Assembly: GCF_019968605.1 (NCBI RefSeq)
Contig: NZ_CP082966.1
Coordinates: forward strand, 3,585,501-3,649,500
DNA length: 64,000 nt
Source of the DNA: Polaribacter litorisediminis
GTDB lineage: Bacteria; Bacteroidota; Bacteroidia; Flavobacteriales; Flavobacteriaceae
Direction of reading: 5' to 3'
In this document: positions 43,817 to 52,616 of the stretch, piece after piece
How positions within the stretch are numbered: position 1 is the stretch's first letter
How the letters are laid out: each line of letters opens with the position of its first letter
Notes under the pieces: generated by a model
What the model was told of the DNA's origin: nothing
The model's database searches: none
What the model saw: only the letters and a program-made list of their open reading frames with translations
Translations under genes and position numbers: made by a program

Positions 43817-44154
43817 TGAAAGACAATATTATTTTCTTGCGTAAATTGGTTTCTGGAGGCTCAAATCATAGTTTTGGTATTCATGTTGCTAAATTAGCTG
43901 GAATGCCAAATATGGTGATCCATAGAGCGAATAAAATATTGGCACAATTAGAAAAAAACAACAAAAACGAAGACGTTAAAAATGCGTTAAAACAAACACA
44001 ACATGAAGAAATGCAGCTCAGCTTTTTTCAGTTAGATGATCCGCTTTTAGAAAATATTCGTGAAGAAATCTTAACCATAAATATTGATACCTTAACGCCT
44101 ATTGAAGCCTTAATGAAATTGAATGAGATTAAGCGAATGTTGGTTAAAAAATAG
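43817..44154 (+). pseudogene. second copy of the mutS 3' end (C-terminal ~112 codons)
   Basis: Bases 43817-44154 match 41957-42294 at a constant offset of 1,860 bp with only 7 substitutions. All seven are third-position, synonymous changes (TTA/TTG, AAC/AAT, AGT/AGC, GAC/GAT twice, ATA/ATC, AAG/AAA). The encoded peptide (RKLVSGGSNHSFGIHVAKLA...) is identical to MutS. It lacks the ATPase and clamp, so it is a gene fragment. Sequence identity stops abruptly on the left and right at the same codons. Confidence 0.95.
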
Positions 44155-44221
44155 TTAGATGTTTTTAAACCCAAGAGTAAACGATTATTAATCTTATCTA
44201 GTAATTTTTGAAACTACATTT

Positions 44222-44728
44222 TTAAATCGTTCTTTTTAACGCTAATAATTTATTAGTAGCACTAATATAACTGTTGTAAATAGATTCAAATTGCATCAAT
44301 TCATTTAAACTATAAGGTGCTTTTGTAGCAGTACCAATAATTTTATCTCCATTTTTTAAACGAATCGACTTAAAAACATTTTCAGACGTATGGTTAACAA
44401 TAGTTCCTTTAAACGTATTAACTTGAACGATTTCATTCGCTAACAATCGTTTTTCTCCAGAAAGTTTGTCAAAAAAATACACCTCAGCGTTTATCTCATT
44501 TACACCTCTCATCCTTTTTACAAGATTTGCTTCTACATAAAACATAAATTCTGAAGAGGGTCTGCACTCAAACTGCTGTTTAGAGAGCATTTCAACGATG
44601 TTTATTTCTTCTAAATTTAAACGGGATTCCGGGTTTGTTTTGTTTTTTGTGCTAAAGGATTTTGCACTAAAGGAAAAGATTCCAATCAGCAACACAGCGA
44701 TTGCCATGACTTTTTTTAGAGATTTCAT
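44222..44728 (-). CDS. secreted hypothetical protein, 168 aa
   Basis: Signal peptide (VMAIAVLLIGIFSFSAKSFS) and a compact domain with LNLEEINIVEML near its start and NELMQFESIYNSYISATNKL near its end. I do not recognise the family. A good promoter lies just upstream. Monocistronic, divergent from a tatA-like gene. Confidence 0.6.
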   Translation of the reverse strand: MKSLKKVMAIAVLLIGIFSFSAKSFSTKNKTNPESRLNLEEINIVEMLSKQQFECRPSSEFMFYVEANLVKRMRGVNEINAEVYFFDKLSGEKRLLANEIVQVNTFKGTIVNHTSENVFKSIRLKNGDKIIGTATKAPYSLNELMQFESIYNSYISATNKLLALKRTI

Positions 44729-44753
44729 GTTGGGGAATTTTATATTTATGAGG

Positions 44754-44784
44754 TAAAGTTACTCGTTTTGTAATCCTTATACAA
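44754..44784 (-). promoter_or_regulatory. candidate promoter for the 168-aa secreted protein
   Basis: On the minus strand TTG (44784-44782), 20 bp, then TAACTTTA (44761-44754), one base off TAnnTTTG. The 20-bp spacing matches the Bacteroidota TTG-N19-21-TAnnTTTG pattern, 26 bp upstream of the ATG. Confidence 0.5.
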
Positions 44785-44869
44785 GTTACAAGAAAAATTT
44801 TAATCATTTAAAATAGTGTATAAATTCAATTTTACAAGTAGTTTTGAATTAATTTACTATAATTACTAT

Positions 44870-44877
44870 TATCTTTG
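44870..44877 (+). promoter_or_regulatory. candidate -7 box of the first tatA-like gene
   Basis: TATCTTTG, an exact TAnnTTTG match. The ATG at 44885 is only 7 bp after it, so transcription from here would give a leaderless or nearly leaderless mRNA. Confidence 0.45.
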
Positions 44878-44884
44878 TCATCTC

Positions 44885-45166
44885 ATGAACGTATATTTTT
44901 TATTTATTGGAGGTCCTGAAATTTTTGTCATCATGTTAATTGTGGTGATGGTTTTTGGTGCAGATAAAATTCCTGACATTGCAAGAGGTTTGGGCAAAGG
45001 AATTCGTCAAGTAAAAGATGCAACCAATGACATTAAGAGAGAAATTAATGACAGTTCTAAAGAACATGGTTTAGATAATAGCATCGGAAAAGACATCAAA
45101 AAAGAAATCGATAGTGTAAAAGAAAATATCGATGATTTAACGGGTCCTATTAAAAGACAGTTATAA
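44885..45166 (+). CDS. TatA/TatE-family protein (long form, 93 aa)
   Basis: From the ATG at 44885: a short periplasmic end, one membrane helix ([20 protein letters not shown]) and the amphipathic helix [20 protein letters not shown] that follows it in TatA, then a charged tail (~45 residues). It would form the pore of the twin-arginine translocase for folded proteins. The longer frame upstream (from 44816) overlaps the promoter and is discarded. A second, shorter TatA-like gene lies at 62870-63061. Confidence 0.85.
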   Translation: MNVYFLFIGGPEIFVIMLIVVMVFGADKIPDIARGLGKGIRQVKDATNDIKREINDSSKEHGLDNSIGKDIKKEIDSVKENIDDLTGPIKRQL

Positions 45167-45253
45167 GTTTCTGCTATTTTTTATTTTCTTAGAACTTCAT
45201 TGAAATTACTGAGTTTTGCAAGAAACTAAATGAAACATAGTACATAAAAAAAA

Positions 45254-45895
45254 TTACTTTACTCTACTAATTGTCAAACCGTCTCTTATGGGCAGTAATA
45301 CAGTTTCTATTCGGTCATCTGTATTTAAAAGTTTGTTATAAGCCAAAAGTACTTTTGTATCCAAATCTTTAGGATTTAATTCTTCTACAACTTTGCCGCT
45401 CCACAAAACATTATCCGATAGAATAATACCTCCAGGATTCATTTTATCAATAATCAGATGAAAATAATTTACGTAATTAGATTTATCAGCATCGATAAAA
45501 ACCAAATCGAATTTCTCTTTTATTGTAGGAATAATCTCTAAAGCATTTCCTACTTTTTGTTCAATTTGATGTCTAAAACCAGATTTCTCAAAGTATTTAT
45601 TTTGCAAAGTTTCTAATTCTTCATTTTTATCGATGGTAATAATTTTTCCTTTGGATGCCAATCCTTCTGCAAAACACAACGCAGAATATCCTGTGTAAGT
45701 TCCTATTTCTAAAATAGTTTTTGGTGCAGTTAATTTTGCAATCATCGATAAAATTCTACCTTGAAAAGCACCACTTAACATTCTTGGGTTTAAAACCTTT
45801 TGCCAAGTTTCTCTACTTAATTCTTGTAAAATTTTTGGTTCTTGTTGCGAGTGCTCCACAACATATTGATCAATATTTTCTGGTAAAAAATGCAT
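45254..45895 (-). CDS. SAM-dependent O-methyltransferase
   Basis: From MHFLPENIDQYV (ATG at 45895) a 213-aa class I methyltransferase of the catechol/caffeoyl-CoA O-methyltransferase family: SAM motif LEIGTYTGYSALCFAEGL, FIDADKSNY (metal-ligand Asp), and PGGIILSDNVLWSGKV. The 12 extra codons further upstream look spurious. The natural substrate is unknown; bacterial members act on catechols or similar vicinal diols. Confidence 0.85.
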   Translation of the reverse strand: MHFLPENIDQYVVEHSQQEPKILQELSRETWQKVLNPRMLSGAFQGRILSMIAKLTAPKTILEIGTYTGYSALCFAEGLASKGKIITIDKNEELETLQNKYFEKSGFRHQIEQKVGNALEIIPTIKEKFDLVFIDADKSNYVNYFHLIIDKMNPGGIILSDNVLWSGKVVEELNPKDLDTKVLLAYNKLLNTDDRIETVLLPIRDGLTISRVK

Positions 45896-45931
45896 ACTTT
45901 TTATTTTGAAAAGAGAAATCCAAAAATACAA

Positions 45932-45963
45932 AAACGGAATCTATATCGCTATAAATTCCGTTT
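45932..45963 (-). terminator. terminator after the sigma/anti-sigma genes
   Basis: AAACGGAAT / ATTCCGTTT, a perfect 9-bp stem with a 14-nt loop, followed on the minus strand by TTTTGTATTTTT. It lies 49 bp after the stop of the gene ending at 46012. Confidence 0.7.
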
Positions 45964-46011
45964 CAATATCACAAAAAATCAAAAATTGTAAGGTAGCAAG
46001 CTACAAAAACT

Positions 46012-46275
46012 TTAGCCCTTTATTTTATTGAATTCTATTGCTAATTTTTCTTTATCCGTTTTTGATAAACAATTTTTATGTTGTTTGCAATGGGTTGCTT
46101 TCGTTCGGAATAACAGTGTCATTCTGTTATTTTGATTAGAATATAGTTTACAAATTTTACATTGTAAAAAATGCCAATTTAACTTCAACTTTTCTGCCAA
46201 GGTTGCCTCGTTATATTGGCTTTTGTCGCAAATTAGTGTAGCCTCATCACAAGAGATCATCCATTTTTTTAACAT
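46012..46275 (-). CDS. putative zinc-binding anti-sigma factor, 87 aa
   Basis: A small cysteine-rich soluble protein. ISCDEAT (Cys9), then NWHFLQCKICKLY gives H-x3-C-x2-C, the zinc anti-sigma (ZAS) motif. No membrane segment, so it would be a cytoplasmic regulator. It directly follows the ECF sigma gene (5 bp), the usual place for a cognate anti-sigma factor. Database names such as glycine dehydrogenase attached to such proteins are not supported. Confidence 0.65.
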   Translation of the reverse strand: MLKKWMISCDEATLICDKSQYNEATLAEKLKLNWHFLQCKICKLYSNQNNRMTLLFRTKATHCKQHKNCLSKTDKEKLAIEFNKIKG

Positions 46276-46280
46276 ATTTC

Positions 46281-46847
46281 TTACGTATTAAACCAATTAT
46301 CCTCCATACATTTTCTTAATTGCATTCTGGCTCTATGAATTATAACCCATAAATTGGACGCCGTTATGTTTAACTCCTTACAAATTTCTTCAGTTTCAAA
46401 TTCTTGAATGGTTTTCATTTTAAAAACCATGGCATATTTCTCTGGTAAATAATCAAGACAAACATCTAACTGACTCTTTAATTCTTCGTTTTCTATGAGT
46501 TTTTCAGAGGCATTATCCCAACTTTGTGGCACCCGTTCTTCAATCCAACTACCTTCATTTTTGCCATCATTATAAAAATTCATTCTAACTTCTGCTTGCC
46601 CTTTTTTAGAATTTATTTTTCTATAATGATCAATCACTTTTCTTTTTAAGATAGCAATTAACCACGTTCTTTCAGACGCTTTTCCTTGAAAATTTTTAGC
46701 AGATTTTAACCCAGCAAAAAAAGTTTCTTGCACCAAATCTTTGGCTATATCTTCATTATTTACCCGAATAACAGCATAATTAAACAAATAATCTGCATAT
46801 TTATCGATCCAAATATCTGGATTTAAAACGTTTTTTTCTTGAGACAT
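46281..46847 (-). CDS. ECF-type RNA polymerase sigma factor
   Basis: A 188-aa sigma-70 family protein with region 2 (DLVQETFFAGLKSAKNF, TWLIAILKRKVIDHYRK) and region 4 (LPEKYAMVFKMKTIQEFETE, ELNITASNLWVIIHRARMQL). It directs transcription of a stress or surface regulon and is probably held by the ZAS-like protein encoded next. The gene upstream (46877-47380) is an NTF2-like secreted protein only 29 bp away. Confidence 0.9.
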   Translation of the reverse strand: MSQEKNVLNPDIWIDKYADYLFNYAVIRVNNEDIAKDLVQETFFAGLKSAKNFQGKASERTWLIAILKRKVIDHYRKINSKKGQAEVRMNFYNDGKNEGSWIEERVPQSWDNASEKLIENEELKSQLDVCLDYLPEKYAMVFKMKTIQEFETEEICKELNITASNLWVIIHRARMQLRKCMEDNWFNT

Positions 46848-46876
46848 TTAAGATTTTAAAAGAACCAAATATAATG

Positions 46877-47380
46877 TTATTTTTTCTCTTTTACTTGTTG
46901 GCAATTTTCTGTTCTTCTCATATCCACTAAAAAAATAATTTCCCATTTCCCATTGTTATTAAAAAGTTGAAAAGAATTAGCTCCACAATGGCTAAAATTA
47001 CCGTTAAAATAAAACTCGTAGGGTGTCCAAACGGAGGCTAGATTTCCATCAATTTTAATATCAAAAGAAAGCAATTTTTCTAAATAAATATCTGTTGGCT
47101 TTTTATTTGCTATCGATGTAAGAAGCGCTTCTTTTGATTCTGTTTGTAAAACATTCTTTCCTTGCTTATTTGTTGAGGTTGTTTGAATTTTAATATTTTT
47201 ATGCAATGTGCTCTTCATTAAGGTACTATCGCCTTTGTGCAAACCCTTAAAAAAAATTTCGATGACACTTTTAATCTCTTTTTCTTGCAGGTTTTCTTGA
47301 TGGTTTTCTTGCAGATTTTCTTGAGCTAACATATTCATAGAAACTATGAAAATGAAAAATATAAGCGCGTTTTTTAACAT
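46877..47380 (-). CDS. secreted NTF2-like protein, 167 aa
   Basis: A signal peptide (ALIFFIFIVSMNMLAQ), a short internal repeat ENLQENHQENLQEKE, then an NTF2-like domain (IFFKGLHKGDSTLMKSTLHK ... SVWTPYEFYFNGNFSHCGAN ... NNNGKWEIIFLVDMRR), the pattern of putative lumazine-binding/DUF4440 proteins. Role unknown. It may be co-transcribed with the sigma factor gene 29 bp downstream. Confidence 0.7.
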   Translation of the reverse strand: MLKNALIFFIFIVSMNMLAQENLQENHQENLQEKEIKSVIEIFFKGLHKGDSTLMKSTLHKNIKIQTTSTNKQGKNVLQTESKEALLTSIANKKPTDIYLEKLLSFDIKIDGNLASVWTPYEFYFNGNFSHCGANSFQLFNNNGKWEIIFLVDMRRTENCQQVKEKK

Positions 47381-47514
47381 AATTAATTATTTTTAGGATT
47401 TAAAATTAGTTTATTTGTAATCAATAACGATTAACATCACCAAAAATACCAAAATATTTACTAGTATAATATCTAATGATATTCCTTACTTTTACCTCAC
47501 TAAAAAACGAATAT

Positions 47515-48333
47515 ATGTCCGCAGCAAAAAAACAGTACAAAAGAATTACTGTAAAATCATTGGTAGAAATGAAAGCAAATGGAGAAAAAATTTCTATGTT
47601 AACTGCTTATGATTATACCATGGCAAAAATATTAGACAGCGCTGGTTTAGATGTGCTTTTGGTTGGAGATTCTGCTTCTAACGTAATGGCAGGTCACGAA
47701 ACTACTTTACCCATTACTTTAGATCAAATGATTTACCATGCAAGCGCTGTTGTTAGAGCTATTGAGCGTTGTTTGGTAGTGGTAGATTTGCCTTTTGGTA
47801 GCTATCAATCTGATCCTAAAGAAGCATTGCGATCTGCGATTAGAATTATGAAAGAATCTGGCGGACATTCCATAAAATTAGAAGGCGGTAGAGAGGTTAA
47901 AGAATCGATAAAACGTATTTTAAATGCCGGAATTCCTGTGATGGGACACTTGGGTTTAACGCCACAATCTATCTATAAATTCGGAACATATACAGTGAGA
48001 GCCAAAGAAGAAGAAGAAGCAGAAAAACTAATGGAAGACGCCTTAATGCTAGAAAGAATTGGTTGTTTTGCTCTTGTTTTAGAAAAAGTACCTGCAAAAT
48101 TAGCCAAAAAAGTGGCAGAAGCGTTAACCATTCCTGTGATTGGAATTGGAGCAGGAAATGGTGTGGACGGTCAAGTTTTAGTAACACACGATATGATAGG
48201 AATGACCCACGAATTTAACCCGCGTTTTTTGCGCAGATATTTAGATTTGTTCGCGGATATGACCAATGCTTTTGAAAACTATATAACGGATGTAAAAAGT
48301 GGTGATTTTCCGAGTGATAAAGAACAATATTAA
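47515..48333 (+). CDS. panB: 3-methyl-2-oxobutanoate hydroxymethyltransferase
   Basis: A 272-aa PanB from [12 protein letters not shown] (ATG 47515; upstream in-frame codons are spurious). It adds a hydroxymethyl group to alpha-ketoisovalerate in pantothenate/CoA synthesis. Motifs: [74 protein letters not shown], all family hallmarks. Other pantothenate genes are not adjacent. Confidence 0.95.
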   Translation: MSAAKKQYKRITVKSLVEMKANGEKISMLTAYDYTMAKILDSAGLDVLLVGDSASNVMAGHETTLPITLDQMIYHASAVVRAIERCLVVVDLPFGSYQSDPKEALRSAIRIMKESGGHSIKLEGGREVKESIKRILNAGIPVMGHLGLTPQSIYKFGTYTVRAKEEEEAEKLMEDALMLERIGCFALVLEKVPAKLAKKVAEALTIPVIGIGAGNGVDGQVLVTHDMIGMTHEFNPRFLRRYLDLFADMTNAFENYITDVKSGDFPSDKEQY

Positions 48334-48360
48334 CTAAAGAAACGTAAAAAAGCTTTGTCT

Positions 48361-48579
48361 ATGAAAAAGCTCTTAAAAGTAATTTCTGACTATTCCATTA
48401 TTCTCTTTGGAGCCCTTATTATTTCTGAAAAATTTATTGATTTAGGGTATTTTAACAGTCCTAATTTCACGAACTTATTAGTTGTAATCTATTTAATATC
48501 AAGTTTATATCACTCAAAATTAGTGATGAAAGAAAAAGACATGAAAATACAAAAACTTGAAAATCAACTTAAAAATTAA
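48361..48579 (+). CDS. small two-helix membrane protein, 72 aa
   Basis: MKKLLKVISDYSIILFGALI then a second hydrophobic segment NLLVVIYLISSLYHSKLV, and a charged coiled-coil-like tail (KDMKIQKLENQLKN). It starts 27 bp after panB and ends 2 bp before the VOC gene. No known family. Confidence 0.55.
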   Translation: MKKLLKVISDYSIILFGALIISEKFIDLGYFNSPNFTNLLVVIYLISSLYHSKLVMKEKDMKIQKLENQLKN

Positions 48580-48581
48580 CC

Positions 48582-49037
48582 ATGATTAAAGGTCTTTTCG
48601 AAACCCATATTGCTGTTGAAAATTTAGAAAAATCTATTGATTTTTACACCAACGTATTGGGTTTAGAAAAGTGCAAAACAATGGATACCCGAAGACTCGC
48701 TTTTTTTTGGATCGGAGAACCAAAAGAGTACATGTTAGGTTTATGGGAAAAACCAAAAAAAGAAATTCAAATGCAACATTTTGCCTTTAAGTGTGATGCT
48801 GAGTGGATTTTAAAGGAATCCATAAACCATCTAAAAGAAAGAAACTTACCCTTTAGAAACTTCTTAAACGATGGTTCAGAAAGACCCATGGTTTTTGCTT
48901 GGATGCCTGCAATTTCTATTTATTTTGATGATCCTGATGGTCATTCACTAGAATTTATTGGCATTCTTAAAGGAACTCCTCGACCAGAAAAAGGAATTAT
49001 TTCTTATGATAAATATTTGGAATTAGAAAGACAGTAA
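48582..49037 (+). CDS. VOC/glyoxalase-fold protein
   Basis: A 151-aa protein of the vicinal oxygen chelate superfamily: THIAVENLEKSIDFYTNVLG at the start and YFDDPDGHSLEFIG in the second repeat with a metal-ligand Glu. It lies 2 bp after the small membrane gene. Substrate unknown; members include lyases, dioxygenases and resistance proteins. Confidence 0.8.
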   Translation: MIKGLFETHIAVENLEKSIDFYTNVLGLEKCKTMDTRRLAFFWIGEPKEYMLGLWEKPKKEIQMQHFAFKCDAEWILKESINHLKERNLPFRNFLNDGSERPMVFAWMPAISIYFDDPDGHSLEFIGILKGTPRPEKGIISYDKYLELERQ

Positions 49038-49082
49038 CTTTTAAATTGTAATGGGTTTGAACCTTTAGTCAAAAAAATAATC

Positions 49083-50021
49083 ATGAAAATCCTTCACCTA
49101 GACACAAATCATCCTTTATTAATAAATCAACTCAATGATTTAGGCTTTACAAATGATGAAGATTATACTTCATCAAAAGAAAAAATTGACGCTAAAATTC
49201 ATTTGTATGATGGTTTTATTCTTAGAAGTCGTTTTTCAATTGATAAAAATTTCATCGACAAAGCAACCAACTTAAAATTTATTGGTCGTGTTGGTGCAGG
49301 TTTAGAAAATATAGATTGTGACTATGCAGCTTCTAAAAACATTGAACTTATTGCTGCCCCAGAAGGAAATAGAAATGCGGTTGGCGAACATACTTTAGGC
49401 ATGCTTTTATCGCTTTTTAATAAATTAAATAAAGCAGACAAAGAGGTTAGAACAGGACGCTGGTTGCGCGAAGAAAATAGAGGAATTGAACTTGATGGAA
49501 AAACAGTTGGTTTGATTGGCTATGGAAATATGGGGAAATCTTTCGCCAAAAAATTACAAGGTTTTGATGTTACCATTTTGTGTTATGATATAAAACCCGA
49601 AGTTTCAGATAGAAATTGCCAACAGGTTTCACTAGCAGAATTGCAAGAAAAAGCGGATGTTTTAAGTTTGCATACACCTCAAACTGAACTTACAAAAAAC
49701 ATGGTAAACTCAAGTTTTATGAATGGTTTTAAAAAGAATTTTTGGTTAATTAACACCGCCCGTGGTTCTGCCGTTGTTACGAATGATTTGGTTGATGCTT
49801 TAAAATCGGGTAAAATTTTAGGTGCAGGTTTAGATGTTTTAGAATACGAAAAATCATCTTTTGAAAATCTTTTTTCTGATGATAAAATGCCGATAGCTTT
49901 TCAATATTTAATCCAAGCAGAAAATATTTTGTTAAGTCCGCATGTTGCTGGTTGGACAGTGGAGAGTCATCAAAAACTGGCGCAAACCATCGTCGATAAA
50001 ATTAAATTAAAATTTTGTTAA
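49083..50021 (+). CDS. D-2-hydroxyacid dehydrogenase (phosphoglycerate dehydrogenase-like)
   Basis: A 312-aa NAD-dependent dehydrogenase with the Rossmann motif VGLIGYGNMGKSFAKKL, the catalytic Arg in INTARGSAVV, Glu in the LDVLEYE region and the His in LLSPHVAGWTVESH. FIGRVGAGLENIDCDYA is the substrate-loop signature. It might be a SerA or a glyoxylate/hydroxypyruvate reductase; no ACT domain is present, so feedback by serine is not expected. Confidence 0.85.
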   Translation: MKILHLDTNHPLLINQLNDLGFTNDEDYTSSKEKIDAKIHLYDGFILRSRFSIDKNFIDKATNLKFIGRVGAGLENIDCDYAASKNIELIAAPEGNRNAVGEHTLGMLLSLFNKLNKADKEVRTGRWLREENRGIELDGKTVGLIGYGNMGKSFAKKLQGFDVTILCYDIKPEVSDRNCQQVSLAELQEKADVLSLHTPQTELTKNMVNSSFMNGFKKNFWLINTARGSAVVTNDLVDALKSGKILGAGLDVLEYEKSSFENLFSDDKMPIAFQYLIQAENILLSPHVAGWTVESHQKLAQTIVDKIKLKFC

Positions 50022-50056
50022 CTTTAGGCATTTAATCATCGACCAAAACAAAATAG

Positions 50057-50515
50057 ATGTTATACGAAGCAAAAACTCCAGAAGACTATATATCACAACT
50101 GCCCGAAGAGCGCAAAAAAGTATTGGAAAAGTTAAGAAACATCATTCAAAAAAACATGCCAAAAGGTTTTGAAGAAGGCATAAATTATAACATGATTGGC
50201 TATTATGTGCCGCACACAATTTATCCGAACGGGTATCATTGTAACCCAAAATTACCGCTCCCATTTTTAAATATCGCCTCACAAAAAAACTCCATAAATT
50301 TATATCACATGGGTATATATGCAAAACCTGAGTTACAAAAATGGTTTGTAAATGAATATCCAAAACATTGTAAATATAAATTAGATATGGGTAAAAGCTG
50401 TATCCGTTTTAAAAAGATAGCGGATATCCCATTTGATTTAATTGGGGAATTGGTGCGTAAAATAAACGTTCAAGAATGGATTACGATATATGAATTGAAT
50501 ACAAAAAAGAAATAA
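50057..50515 (+). CDS. DUF1801-type small protein
   Basis: A 152-aa protein: TPEDYISQLPEERKKVLEKL, then FEEGINYNMIGYYVPHTIYP and GKSCIRFKKIADIPFDLIGE. These segments match the YdhG/DUF1801 fold. Function unknown. It is 3 bp from the following VOC gene. Confidence 0.75.
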   Translation: MLYEAKTPEDYISQLPEERKKVLEKLRNIIQKNMPKGFEEGINYNMIGYYVPHTIYPNGYHCNPKLPLPFLNIASQKNSINLYHMGIYAKPELQKWFVNEYPKHCKYKLDMGKSCIRFKKIADIPFDLIGELVRKINVQEWITIYELNTKKK

Positions 50516-50518
50516 TTT

Positions 50519-50905
50519 ATGAAAAATAGAGTAACAGGTATTGGAGGATTGTTTTTTAAAAGTGAGGATCCAAAAGGAACTAAAGAATGGTACAAAAAAC
50601 ATTTAGGATTCAATACAGATGATTATGGTGCTACTTTTTGGTGGAAAGATCAACAAGGAAAAAGTTGTTCAACGCAATGGAGTGCTTTTAAAAAAACAAC
50701 CGATTACTTTGAGCCCTCTAAAAAAGACTTTATGTTTAATTATAGAGTTGAAAATTTAGTGGAATTATTGGCCGAATTAAAAAAAGAAGGTGTTACCATT
50801 GTAGGAGAAATGCAAGAATTCGAATATGGAAAATTCGGTTGGATTTTAGACAACGAAGGAAATAAAATTGAACTTTGGGAACCCATAGATGCTGCTTTTC
50901 AATAA
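50519..50905 (+). CDS. VOC/glyoxalase-fold protein
   Basis: A 128-aa VOC protein: FFKSEDPKGTKEWYKKHLGF in the first half and GWILDNEGNKIELWEPID in the second, with the conserved Glu in IELWEP. It belongs to a common flavobacterial branch with the CSTQWSAF segment. Next to DUF1801 and DoxX genes, a frequent combination, function unknown. Confidence 0.8.
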   Translation: MKNRVTGIGGLFFKSEDPKGTKEWYKKHLGFNTDDYGATFWWKDQQGKSCSTQWSAFKKTTDYFEPSKKDFMFNYRVENLVELLAELKKEGVTIVGEMQEFEYGKFGWILDNEGNKIELWEPIDAAFQ

Positions 50906-50927
50906 AAATTAAAAACCAATATAATTT

Positions 50928-51326
50928 ATGAAACTATTATCAAATTATCCAACAGAAGTCTTAGTGCTACTTTTTTTAACGGTAACTTTTTTACAATCCG
51001 GAATTGACAAACTTTTGGATTGGAAAGGGAATGTTTCTTTTATCGAAGATCATTTTAAAAACTCACCCTTAAAAAATAGCGTCCCCTTATTATTAGCCGT
51101 TATTTTAGTTTTAGAAATTGTTGCTGGCTTTTTAATGTTGTTTGGCGTTTATCAATTATATACTTCTGGTGCCAAAGAAATTGCTTTATTAGGAATAGAG
51201 CTTTCTGCCGTTACTTTAATTTTCTTGTTAATAGGACAACGTCTTGCAAAAGATTATGCAGGAGCGATGTCTTTAGCCGTCTATTTTATCATTACGGTTT
51301 GGGGTGTTTATTTATTAAATAACTAA
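50928..51326 (+). CDS. DoxX-family membrane protein
   Basis: A 132-aa protein with four membrane helices: VLVLLFLTVTFLQSGIDKLL, SVPLLLAVILVLEIVAGFLM, IALLGIELSAVTLIFLLIG and LAVYFIITVWGVYLL. The QSGIDKLLDWKGN motif after helix 1 is DoxX-like. Last gene of the plus-strand run, followed by a perfect palindromic terminator. Confidence 0.8.
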   Translation: MKLLSNYPTEVLVLLFLTVTFLQSGIDKLLDWKGNVSFIEDHFKNSPLKNSVPLLLAVILVLEIVAGFLMLFGVYQLYTSGAKEIALLGIELSAVTLIFLLIGQRLAKDYAGAMSLAVYFIITVWGVYLLNN

Positions 51327-51367
51327 AACTTATTAAAAATAAAATTATAATCTATTTTACTTATAAC

Positions 51368-51401
51368 AAAAGGGCTTAAAACACGTGTTTTAAGCCCTTT
51401 T
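51368..51401. terminator. bidirectional rho-independent terminator
   Basis: A perfect 17-bp palindrome AAAAGGGCTTAAAACAC / GTGTTTTAAGCCCTTTT (the innermost bases form the loop). It lies between the convergent DoxX gene and the methyltransferase gene, 42 bp after the former. T-runs on both strands allow both directions. Confidence 0.88.
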
Positions 51402-51590
51402 CTATTTTTACTAAAGTGTTTCTATACAAAACGAACTAACGGTAAATTAACTGCTTTTAAAATCGGTTTTTACACCGAAATATATGTATAATGCCATGTA
51501 AATAAATTGAATTCTTTTTTGTTTCAGTGAAATAAAAAAGTAAGCCAAAAAGAAACGATGTATTACAGCCTTGCATGTATAAAAATTATT

Positions 51591-52445
51591 TTACTGTTTT
51601 TTAAGTACATAAATTAAAGATGAATACTCCTTTGTCTTTTTTGCCCTCAAATTAGAAACAAAACCTCTATAAAATGATTGTATTGGGTTCATTTTTCCCG
51701 TTTTATATTTGTTACTTAAAAGAGCAACATAATATGCATCAAATTTCATTGGGATTGTTTTTGTGACCACCATGTTTACCCCAGAAAATAATTTAGAGAT
51801 TGCTGTTTGAGAAAAATGCCACAAATGTCTTGGCACGTCAAAAGCAGCCCAATGTTCTTTATAATATTTTGAGTCGTCACTTTTAAAATTAGGAACCGCA
51901 ATTAACAAACGACCATTTTCGGAAAGCAAATTATGCAATGCTAAAATGTATTCCTGTAAATTTTCTACGTGTTCTAAAACATGCCAAAGTGTAATTACGT
52001 CAAATTTTTGATTTTGAATTTCAGCTAAATCTTTATTTAAAGTAATTCCTTTTTTTAACGCAATATTTCGTGCCTCTAAACTGGGCTCTGTTCCAAAAAC
52101 ATTCCAAGAATTATTTTTACAAACACTTAAAAAATCCCCTGTTCCTGCTCCAACATCTAAAATATTTTTTGAGGCTGTTTTAAAAGAATTAATCAGTTTT
52201 AATTTTCTTTTTAAAGTGATATTTTTTACCGCTTGATACACTTTATCTAAAAGTGACTTATTAGAATCTGTATGAGAAATATAATTTTCACTTTTATAAT
52301 ACGCAGCTAAATTTTTAGGAACCGGAACCGTGACTAACATATCAAAGACAACGTTCTTTTTTACCTGATACATTTCACTAGAAACTGTATAATCTTTACA
52401 ATCTAAAAAAGGCTGTAAATCTTTATAGAAGTCTATTTTTTTCAT
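51591..52445 (-). CDS. class I SAM-dependent methyltransferase (type 23-like)
   Basis: From MKKIDFYKDLQPF (ATG 52445) a 284-aa methyltransferase with SAM motif ILDVGAGTGDFLSVC, acidic loop TEPSLEAR, DVITLWHVLEHVENLQEYI and LLIAVPNFKSDDSKYYKEHW. These are features of the Methyltransf_23 group, which often modifies sugars, quinones or small metabolites. Target unknown. The 189 bp downstream (51402-51590) holds nothing I recognise. Confidence 0.82.
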   Translation of the reverse strand: MKKIDFYKDLQPFLDCKDYTVSSEMYQVKKNVVFDMLVTVPVPKNLAAYYKSENYISHTDSNKSLLDKVYQAVKNITLKRKLKLINSFKTASKNILDVGAGTGDFLSVCKNNSWNVFGTEPSLEARNIALKKGITLNKDLAEIQNQKFDVITLWHVLEHVENLQEYILALHNLLSENGRLLIAVPNFKSDDSKYYKEHWAAFDVPRHLWHFSQTAISKLFSGVNMVVTKTIPMKFDAYYVALLSNKYKTGKMNPIQSFYRGFVSNLRAKKTKEYSSLIYVLKKQ

Positions 52446-52545
52446 TTTTAGCAACACTTAAATTTGAAATTTCTTATTTATTAACTTGCAGTTCAAAATA
52501 AAATTGAGATATAATAATTGGTGAAGTATATAGTTAATTTTAAAA

Positions 52546-52561
52546 TGTTCCACGAGGAACA
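52546..52561. promoter_or_regulatory. parS-like site (TGTTCCACGAGGAACA)
   Basis: A 16-bp near-palindrome differing from the ParB consensus TGTTCCACGTGGAACA at one base (CACGAG for CACGTG). It also forms an AAATGTTCC...GGAACATTT hairpin, so a terminator role for mnmG is an alternative reading. Confidence 0.5.
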
Positions 52562-52616
52562 TTTCAAAATTTCACAAGAATTTCTTCCCTTTGGGAAGAT
52601 TAAGATGGGCTTCTTT

